46,102 nt of DNA, from NCBI GenBank assembly GCA_910588155.1, contig CAJUPB010000009.1, positions 1 through 46,102 on the forward strand. Reading direction: 5' to 3'. The notes beneath the pieces were generated by a model. That model searched no databases. It saw only the letters and a program-made list of their open reading frames with translations, and was not told the origin of the DNA. This DNA is from an uncultured Christensenellaceae bacterium (lineage in GTDB: Bacteria > Bacillota > Clostridia > Christensenellales > Pumilibacteraceae). A program made the position numbers and the translations under genes. Positions 40,533 to 46,102 of this stretch are shown here, in pieces (the stretch's first letter is position 1; each line of letters begins with the position of its first letter).

Positions 40533-41915
40533 TCAGTTCAGACCGAGACGGGACGCGATTGCCGCCGCGGCTTTTCTGCCCGCGCCCATTGCGAGTATGA
40601 CGGTTGCCGCGCCCGTTACGGCGTCGCCGCCGGCATACACCTTATCCACGTTTGTCTGCATATTTTCGTCCACGATTATCGCGCCCCTTTCGTTGACTTC
40701 GAGTCTGTCGAAGCTGTCTTTTATCAGCGGATTCGGCGACGTGCCGAGCGCGACGATTACGAGGTCGGTTTTTATTTCGAACTCGCTGTTTTCCACTCTG
40801 ACGGGGCGTCTTCTGCCGCTTGCGTCGGCTTCGCCGAGCGTCATTCTTTCGCATACCAGCGAGGTCACTCTGCGACGCTCGTCGCCCGACAGTCTTATTG
40901 GGGCGGTCAGAAGTTCGAACTTCACGCCCTCCTCCTCGGCGTGGAATATTTCTTCCTTTCTTGCCGGCATTTCCTCTCTGCCGCGTCTGTACACGACGGT
41001 AACGGTTTCCGCGCCCAGCCGCAAAGCCGTGCGCGCCGCGTCCATAGCCACGTTGCCCGCGCCAATCACGCAGACGTTTTTGCCGCGGTATACGGGGGTT
41101 ATGCTGTCTTTCTCGTAGGCTTTCATAAGGTTGACTCTCGTCAAGTATTCGTTGGCGGACACGACGCCGTTTAGTCCCTCGCCCTCTATTCCGAGGAATA
41201 CGGGAAGTCCCGCGCCGCTTCCGACGAACACCGCGTCGTAGTCGTCAATCAATTCGTCCATCGTCAGCGTTTTGCCGATTACCGTATTCGTCTTTATTTC
41301 CACGCCCGCACCCGACAGTTTGTTTATCTCGCTTTCCACGAGGTTTTTGGGCAAGCGGAATTCGGGTATGCCGTACACAAGCACGCCGCCGGCTTTATGG
41401 AAAGCCTCGTACACGGTGACTTTTGCGCCGAGAGCCGCGAGGCTTGCCGCGCAAGTCAGCGACGACGGACCGCTGCCGACGATTGCCACGCGCTTATCGG
41501 ATTTTTTCGCCGTCGATTTCGGTTTGCCGGCATTTTTCAGCATATAGTCGCCGACAAAGCGTTCCACGTTGCCGATTGCTACGGGAGCGTCCATTTTGCC
41601 GCGGACGCACATCTTTTCGCATTGTTCTTCCTGCGGACAGACTCTGCCGCAAACGGCAGGCAACGAGTTTGTCGTGTTTATTATCCCGCCTGCCTTTTCG
41701 ATTTCGCCGTTTGCCACCGCGTGCAAAAATTCGGGTATGCGAACGGAAACGGGGCAGCCGTTTCTGCACAGGGGGTTTTTGCATTGCAAGCACCGCATTG
41801 CTTCCGCTTTTGCCGTCTTCAAGTCGTAGCCGAGCGACACTTCTTTAAAGTCCTTTGCCCTCTCTTTCGGGTCTCTGCACGGCATTATATTGCGGGGTTT
41901 CTTTTCGACAGCCAT
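40533..41915 (-). CDS. nfnB: NADH-dependent ferredoxin:NADP+ oxidoreductase, large subunit (NfnB); GltD-like
   Basis: This 460-residue flavoprotein has N-terminal 4Fe-4S ligands (CLQCKNPLCRNGCPV, CGRVCPQEEQCEKMC), an FAD motif VGSGPSSLTCAASLAALG and an NADP(H) motif VIGAGNVAMDAART. It resembles the glutamate synthase small subunit, but its partner one base upstream is the NfnA-type subunit, which indicates the bifurcating transhydrogenase that couples NADH and ferredoxin to NADP+. The start has AAAGGAG spanning the nfnA stop. With Rnf it balances ferredoxin, NADH and NADPH. Confidence 0.93.
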   Translation of the reverse strand: MAVEKKPRNIMPCRDPKERAKDFKEVSLGYDLKTAKAEAMRCLQCKNPLCRNGCPVSVRIPEFLHAVANGEIEKAGGIINTTNSLPAVCGRVCPQEEQCEKMCVRGKMDAPVAIGNVERFVGDYMLKNAGKPKSTAKKSDKRVAIVGSGPSSLTCAASLAALGAKVTVYEAFHKAGGVLVYGIPEFRLPKNLVESEINKLSGAGVEIKTNTVIGKTLTMDELIDDYDAVFVGSGAGLPVFLGIEGEGLNGVVSANEYLTRVNLMKAYEKDSITPVYRGKNVCVIGAGNVAMDAARTALRLGAETVTVVYRRGREEMPARKEEIFHAEEEGVKFELLTAPIRLSGDERRRVTSLVCERMTLGEADASGRRRPVRVENSEFEIKTDLVIVALGTSPNPLIKDSFDRLEVNERGAIIVDENMQTNVDKVYAGGDAVTGAATVILAMGAGRKAAAAIASRLGLN

Positions 41916-41916
41916 T

Positions 41917-42741
41917 TTAAACTCCTTTGTTTCCTCTCAATCTGCATTCGGCTTCCTGCTCTTTATATGTGCCGAGGCGGGAAATCGCTTCGTCCCAATC
42001 AATCAGGTGTCCGTCGAATTCCGGTCCGTCCACGCAGGCATATTTTCTCTTTCCGCCGACGGTAACGCGGCAGCCTCCGCACATTCCCGTGCCGTCCACC
42101 ATTATCGAGTTCATACTGACGACGGTGTGCACGCCCGCCTCTTTCGTGACATTGCAAACGGCTTTCATCATCGGCATTGGTCCGACGGCGAACACACAGT
42201 CGTATTTTTTTACGGGCAACAGTTCTTTCAGCACGTCGGTTACGAAGCCCTTGCGGACATAGCTGCCGTCGTCGGTGGTCAGATACAGTTCTCTTGCCGC
42301 CGCCGAAAACTCGCGCTCGTACATAATAAGCTCTTTGTTTCTCGCTCCGACGATTACGTCCGCCGCTCTGCCCTCTTTTTTGAGTTGCTTTGCCTGCGGA
42401 TAGATTACCGCCGTTCCGATTCCGCCGCCGATTAAAGCGATATTTTTATATGCCGAAAGGTCGGTGGGTTTCCCGAGAGGTCCGACGAAGTCTTGCAAGC
42501 AATCGCCCTCGTTCAGCTTTCCCATAAGTTCAGTCGTGTAGCCGACTTCCTGCACGAGCACGGTGACGGTGCCGTTTTCGCGGTCGTAATCGCAAATCGT
42601 GAACGGCACTCTTTCGCCGTTTTCGTCCACGCGCAAAATCACGAACTGCCCTGCCCTTGCGTGTCTTGCCGCATCGGGAGCGTGCACGACGTATTCTCGC
42701 ACATTCGGCGCAAGCCGTCTTATTTTCAAAATTTTGTACAT
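41917..42741 (-). CDS. nfnA: NADH-dependent ferredoxin:NADP+ oxidoreductase, small subunit (NfnA)
   Basis: This 274-residue protein has an FAD-binding barrel (RVPFTICDYD), an NAD(H)-binding domain (IALIGGGIGTAVIYP) and a C-terminal 2Fe-2S site MVDGTGMCGGCRV followed by YACVDGPEFDGH; the Asp in VDGTG is the unusual fourth ligand known from NfnA. It is one base downstream of nth (stop TAG, T, ATG) with AAGGAG inside the nth end. NfnA/SudB-type proteins pair with the GltD-like subunit, encoded next. Confidence 0.94.
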   Translation of the reverse strand: MYKILKIRRLAPNVREYVVHAPDAARHARAGQFVILRVDENGERVPFTICDYDRENGTVTVLVQEVGYTTELMGKLNEGDCLQDFVGPLGKPTDLSAYKNIALIGGGIGTAVIYPQAKQLKKEGRAADVIVGARNKELIMYEREFSAAARELYLTTDDGSYVRKGFVTDVLKELLPVKKYDCVFAVGPMPMMKAVCNVTKEAGVHTVVSMNSIMVDGTGMCGGCRVTVGGKRKYACVDGPEFDGHLIDWDEAISRLGTYKEQEAECRLRGNKGV

Positions 42742-42742
42742 A

Positions 42743-43384
42743 CTATTCTCCTTTTGTCTTGCCGCCGACTTCTTCGCAATACTCGATTACGGGGCATTTT
42801 CCGCAATCGGGACGCTGCGACTTACAGCAATATCTGCCGTGAAAAATCAACAGGTGATGCGCGTCCGCTCTTTTTTGCGGTTCTATCAAAGCCGTCAAGT
42901 CCTTTTCCACGTCGTAAGGGGTTTTTCCGTCCGACAGTCCGAGTCTGTGACTGACCCTGAAAACGTGGGTATCCACGGCTATGCCGTCGCCGCCGTATGC
43001 GACGCTTGTCACGACGTTTGCCGTCTTTCTTCCGACGCCTGCCAGAGACAGAAGTTCGTCGAAATCCTCGGGGACTTTGCCGCCGAAACGAGTCAGCACA
43101 TCGAGGCTCATACTCTTGATATTCTTGGCTTTGTTTCTGTAAAAGCCGCAGGAGTATATGAGTTTTTCCAACTCCTCGGTCGGCATTTCCGCAAACGCTT
43201 TCGGCGTGTTTGCGCGCTTGAAAAGCGTCTTTGTCACTTCGTTTACCCGCTTGTCCGTGCACTGTGCCGACAAAATCACTGCGACGAGAAGCTCGAACAC
43301 GCTGCCGAAATCAAGCTCGCAATGCGCGTCGGGATAGGTTTTTTCAAGTGCGGATATTATATTGTTTATATCGGACTTTCCCAT
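42743..43384 (-). CDS. nth: endonuclease III
   Basis: This 213-residue base-excision repair glycosylase/AP lyase shows the helix-hairpin-helix SLAGVGRKTANVV with the catalytic Lys, AVDTHVFRVSHR with the catalytic Asp, and the 4Fe-4S loop C-x6-C-x2-C-x5-C (CKSQRPDCGKCPVIEYC). I choose ATG 43384: the -10 box TATACT ends seven bases upstream and lies inside the longer open frame that reaches 43408. No Shine-Dalgarno site is present. It heads nth-nfnA-nfnB. Confidence 0.95.
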   Translation of the reverse strand: MGKSDINNIISALEKTYPDAHCELDFGSVFELLVAVILSAQCTDKRVNEVTKTLFKRANTPKAFAEMPTEELEKLIYSCGFYRNKAKNIKSMSLDVLTRFGGKVPEDFDELLSLAGVGRKTANVVTSVAYGGDGIAVDTHVFRVSHRLGLSDGKTPYDVEKDLTALIEPQKRADAHHLLIFHGRYCCKSQRPDCGKCPVIEYCEEVGGKTKGE

Positions 43385-43391
43385 TTTACAC

Positions 43392-43421
43392 AGTATACCA
43401 CAAAACATACGCGTTTGTCAC
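43392..43421 (-). promoter_or_regulatory. promoter of nth-nfnAB, near-leaderless
   Basis: On the minus strand GTGACA (43416-43421), an 18-bp spacer ending in TGG, and TATACT (43392-43397), then seven bases and ATG. Confidence 0.65.
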
Positions 43422-43445
43422 GCGTATGCTATGGGTAATATCATT

Positions 43446-43547
43446 TTATTTTAAGTTGTCGGGACTTTGTCGGGAAAGACGGGCGAGAACGGATTGCGCG
43501 GCGGCATTGCCGCTTTCGGCTACTCTTTTCAGTTCTTCGATATCCAT
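43446..43547 (-). pseudogene. 33-codon remnant of a Sel1-repeat gene
   Basis: The frame encodes MDIEELKRVAESGNAAAQSV and 13 more residues. Its first 20 residues match the start of the next gene (MDVEELERMAKQGDP), then it stops. In-frame ATGs also lie at 43553 and 43559. No ribosome site is visible. It is probably what remains of a deleted Sel1 gene, 27 bp after its intact neighbour. Confidence 0.6.
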
Positions 43548-43574
43548 TACCATTCTCATTTGCGCTTAACTAAA

Positions 43575-44132
43575 TTATTCAAGCAAATCTGCGAGCGCTT
43601 TTTTTGCATATTCGTCACCGCGCGCAACAGCTTTTTTATACCACTTCACGGCTTCGGCACAATCTTTTTCTACGCCGTGTCCTTTTTCATAGCAAGTTCC
43701 CAAGCAACATTGCGCCATACCATACAAGTCAACATCTTCGGGGTCTTCGCACGCCGAGGAATCGTCGGCTTTCTCGGCTACCTTTTTATACAGTCTCACG
43801 GCTTCGACATAATCTTGTTTAACACCATTTCCATCATAATAACACAAACCGAGACTGTAATATGCCGAGTCATATCCCTGCATTGCGGCTCTTTTGAACC
43901 ACTTGACTGCTTCCGCACAGTCTTTTTCTACGCCGTGTCCGCACTGATAAAAACAGCCGAGAACGTACTGACTGAATGCGTCACCCTGTTCGGCAAGTTT
44001 TTTTAACCACTCCGTTTGTTTCAAGAAATCCTGCTCTACTCCCCAATACCCCATTCCGTAAGCGTCAGAAAGGAGCGCCATCGCGTTCGGGTCGCCTTGC
44101 TTTGCCATTCTTTCGAGTTCTTCGACGTCCAT
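43575..44132 (-). CDS. Sel1-repeat protein, about five repeats
   Basis: This 185-residue protein is a solenoid of Sel1-like repeats (about 36 residues; DAFSQYVLGCFYQCGHGVEKD, YDSAYYSLGLCYYDGNGVKQD). One unit is longer, with an inserted DDSSACEDPEDVDLYG. Sel1 repeats hold protein partners. There is no signal peptide, so it is cytoplasmic. The ATG at 44132 has AAGGAG six bases upstream; the frame upstream of it is not homologous. It follows the large Sel1 gene by 23 bp. Confidence 0.9.
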   Translation of the reverse strand: MDVEELERMAKQGDPNAMALLSDAYGMGYWGVEQDFLKQTEWLKKLAEQGDAFSQYVLGCFYQCGHGVEKDCAEAVKWFKRAAMQGYDSAYYSLGLCYYDGNGVKQDYVEAVRLYKKVAEKADDSSACEDPEDVDLYGMAQCCLGTCYEKGHGVEKDCAEAVKWYKKAVARGDEYAKKALADLLE

Positions 44133-44155
44133 CGGTTTCTCCTTATTACTTGAAT

Positions 44156-46102
44156 TCAATTTGACAATTTTGCAAGCACGGATTTTGCGTCGGCATTGCC
44201 CTGCTCGGCGGCTTTTTTTAACCATATAATCGCTTCCGCCTTATTTTGCGGTACGCCGTGTCCCTTGTAGCAGCACGCTCCGAGGTTATACTGCGCGGTG
44301 GCAAGCCCCTGCTCGGCGGCTTTTTTGAACCATTTTATTGCCTCTGCCGTATTCTGCGGCACTCCTTGTCCGTTATCATAGCAAACTCCGAGGTTGTGTT
44401 GCGCGACGGCAAACCCCTGCTCTGCCGCTTTTTTAAACCATTTTACTGCTTCGGCTAAATTTTGCGGTACTCCCTGTCCGATATAATAGTAAGCTCCGAG
44501 ATTATATTGCGCTTCCGCAAATCCCTGTTCCGCAGACTTTCTACACCATTTGACTGCTTGGGTACAGTCTTTTTCTACTCCCTTTCCCTTTTTATAGCAT
44601 ACAGCGAGATTATTTTGCGCCTCCGCAAATCCCTGTTCCGCAGACTTTTTATACCATTCGACTGCCTTTTCAAAGTCTTGTTTTACTCCTTGTCCGTTTT
44701 CGTAATACGCAGCGATATTATGTTGCGAAGTCGCGTCGCCCTGCTTTGCCGCTTTCTCGTACCATTTAAATGCTTGAACGTAATCTTGTTTTACACCTTG
44801 TCCCTTATTGTAACAATTGCCGAGGTTAAGTTGCGCTTTGAGATGTCCCTGATTTGCCGCAGCTTCATACCATTGCACTGCTTGGGAATAGCTTTGTTCC
44901 ACTCCTTGTCCAAAGTAACAGATATTTGCGAAATTGAACTGTGCTCTTGCATTTCCTTGTTTTGCCGCAGCCAAGAACAACCGTGCCGCCTCTCTATAAT
45001 TGCGTTCTGTTCCGCGCCCGTGATAGAAGCAAATTCCGAGATTATATTGCGCTTCGACATTATTCTGCCTTGCTGCTTTTTCCAACCACTTTACGGCTTC
45101 GGCATAGCTCTGTTTTACACCGAGACCGCGAATATAGCAATAGGCAAGTTCGTTTTGCGCAGACGCATCGCCTTGTTCCGCGGCTTTTCGGTAGTTCTTT
45201 ACCGCTTCCGAATAGTCTTGTTCTATACCGCGTCCTTTTTCATAGCAACTGATGAGATTGGACTTTGCTTTGACATTTCCCGACGCCGCGGCTTTCTTGT
45301 ACCATTTGACTGCCTCATCATAGTCTTGACTTACTCCCTGTCCGCTCTCATAGCAGTACCCGAGGTTGCATTGTGCGACGGCATCTCCCTGCTCTGCGGC
45401 TTTCTTGTACCATTTGACTGCTTCCGCATAGTCTTGACTTACTCCCTGTCCGTTGTCATAGCACAATCCGAGGTTATACTGCGCGTACGCATCTCCCTGT
45501 TCCGCAGCTTTTCTGTACCACTTGACTGCTTCCGCATAGTCTTGCGCTACTCCCTGTCCGTTGTCATAGCATAGTCCAAGGCTATATTGCGCGGCGGCAA
45601 GCCCCTGCTCTGCCGATTTTCTATACCACTTGACTGCTTCCGCATAGTCTTGCGCCACTCCCTGTCCGCTCTTATAGCAGTACCCGAGGTTGTTCTGTCC
45701 AAGTGCATTTCCTTGTTCTGCGGCTTTTCTGTACCACTTGACTGCTTCCGCATAATCTTGTGCTACTCCTTGTCCGTTGTCATAGCAATACCCGAGATTA
45801 CACTGTGCGTCCGCAAATCCCTGTTCCGCAGCTTTTCTGTACCACTTGACTGCTTCCGCATAGTCTTGACTTACTCCCTGTCCGTTGTCATAGCACAATC
45901 CGAGGTTATACTGCGCGTACGCATCTCCCTGTTCCGCAGCTTTTCTGTACCACTTGACTGCTTCCGCATAGTCTTGCGCTACTCCCTGTCCGTTGTCATA
46001 GCATAGTCCAAGGCTATATTGCGCGTACGCATCTCCCTGTTCCGCGGCTTTTCTGTACCACTTGACTGCTTCCGCATAGTCTTGTACAACTCCCTGTCCG
46101 TT
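44156..46102 (-). CDS. large Sel1-repeat protein, 5' end outside window
   Basis: The frame is open from the window edge to the stop at 44156, giving at least 648 residues or 18 Sel1 repeats of exactly 36 residues (consensus AEQGDAxAQYNLGxCYDNGQG, then V-x-QDYAEAVKWYRKA). The N-terminus and start codon are missing; the leucine codons near 45898 are not a start. The repeats near the edge are almost identical in DNA (432-bp block duplication), while those near the C-terminus are diverged. It is a scaffold-type protein of unknown partner. Confidence 0.92.
   Translation of the reverse strand, partial: NGQGVVQDYAEAVKWYRKAAEQGDAYAQYSLGLCYDNGQGVAQDYAEAVKWYRKAAEQGDAYAQYNLGLCYDNGQGVSQDYAEAVKWYRKAAEQGFADAQCNLGYCYDNGQGVAQDYAEAVKWYRKAAEQGNALGQNNLGYCYKSGQGVAQDYAEAVKWYRKSAEQGLAAAQYSLGLCYDNGQGVAQDYAEAVKWYRKAAEQGDAYAQYNLGLCYDNGQGVSQDYAEAVKWYKKAAEQGDAVAQCNLGYCYESGQGVSQDYDEAVKWYKKAAASGNVKAKSNLISCYEKGRGIEQDYSEAVKNYRKAAEQGDASAQNELAYCYIRGLGVKQSYAEAVKWLEKAARQNNVEAQYNLGICFYHGRGTERNYREAARLFLAAAKQGNARAQFNFANICYFGQGVEQSYSQAVQWYEAAANQGHLKAQLNLGNCYNKGQGVKQDYVQAFKWYEKAAKQGDATSQHNIAAYYENGQGVKQDFEKAVEWYKKSAEQGFAEAQNNLAVCYKKGKGVEKDCTQAVKWCRKSAEQGFAEAQYNLGAYYYIGQGVPQNLAEAVKWFKKAAEQGFAVAQHNLGVCYDNGQGVPQNTAEAIKWFKKAAEQGLATAQYNLGACCYKGHGVPQNKAEAIIWLKKAAEQGNADAKSVLAKLSN
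45421..46028 (-). repeat. 432-bp block duplication in the Sel1 array
   Basis: About 170 bases at 45421-45592 recur at 45853-46024 with no difference I can see, a shift of 432 bp, which is exactly four 108-bp Sel1 units. The array seems to be growing by unequal crossover in this part. Confidence 0.8.

Overview
The window looks like a chromosomal segment of an uncultured, anaerobic, carbohydrate-fermenting member of the Clostridia (Bacillota), probably gut-associated. Pointers are Shine-Dalgarno AGGAG sites, lipoproteins with Gram-positive lipoboxes, a complete Rnf complex together with the bifurcating transhydrogenase NfnAB, an FMN riboswitch in front of a RibU-type ECF component, the tsaE/tsaB/rimI gene group, and xylose isomerase/xylulokinase genes. 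A finer placement (Christensenellales-like) is only a guess. Almost every gene is on the minus strand; the exceptions are an AraC regulator and one very large surface protein.

Layout, left to right. 1-3147: a two-OB-fold SSB, a PdaB-like polysaccharide deacetylase and a MATE transporter. 3552-10376: a membrane-anchored GH3 glycosidase with reversed domain order plus a lipoprotein, then an AgrC-type histidine kinase and two LytTR response regulators. 10542-15896: a xylan/xyloside operon (GH43, xylA, xylB) transcribed away from its probable AraC activator; two near-identical direct repeats lie between them. 16024-17439: a second MATE transporter. 17569-23726: rnfCDGEA-B, followed by a lipoprotein that carries a flavinylation motif. 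23855-24688: a TSUP transporter in two half-size genes. 24914-28522: a 1202-residue receptor-like surface protein with an acidic cytoplasmic tail. 28574-30060: 1.5 kb without a recognisable gene, holding diverged repeats. 30061-35080: a seven-gene operon tsaE-yhbY-tsaB-rimI-hydrolase-murF-like-fabG-like whose last gene has a triplicated 3' end. 35156-36078: ribU under an FMN riboswitch. 36229-36603: three tandem foldback elements. 36600-40413: obg, a nadD-yqeK-rsfS fusion and a frameshifted PAP2 gene. 40533-43384: nth-nfnA-nfnB. 43446-46102: a cluster of Sel1-repeat genes, the largest running off the window.

How it fits together. Polysaccharide side chains would be cut outside the cell (GH3) and inside it (GH43), and xylose enters central metabolism through XylA/XylB. 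Reduced ferredoxin is balanced by Nfn and Rnf, and the Rnf operon adds a possible extracytoplasmic flavoprotein.

The most noteworthy points are (1) a family of ~124-bp foldback elements with CTGAC/GTCAG ends that sit exactly at gene 3' ends, once inside the rnf operon; (2) the flavinylation-motif lipoprotein downstream of rnfB; (3) the NadD-YqeK-RsfS triple fusion; (4) several promoters whose -10 box lies 3-9 nt from a start codon that lacks a Shine-Dalgarno site, indicating leaderless transcripts; (5) the in-frame triplicated fabG 3' end; and (6) the PAP2 frameshift in a homopolymer. All calls come from reading the sequence; no database search was run.
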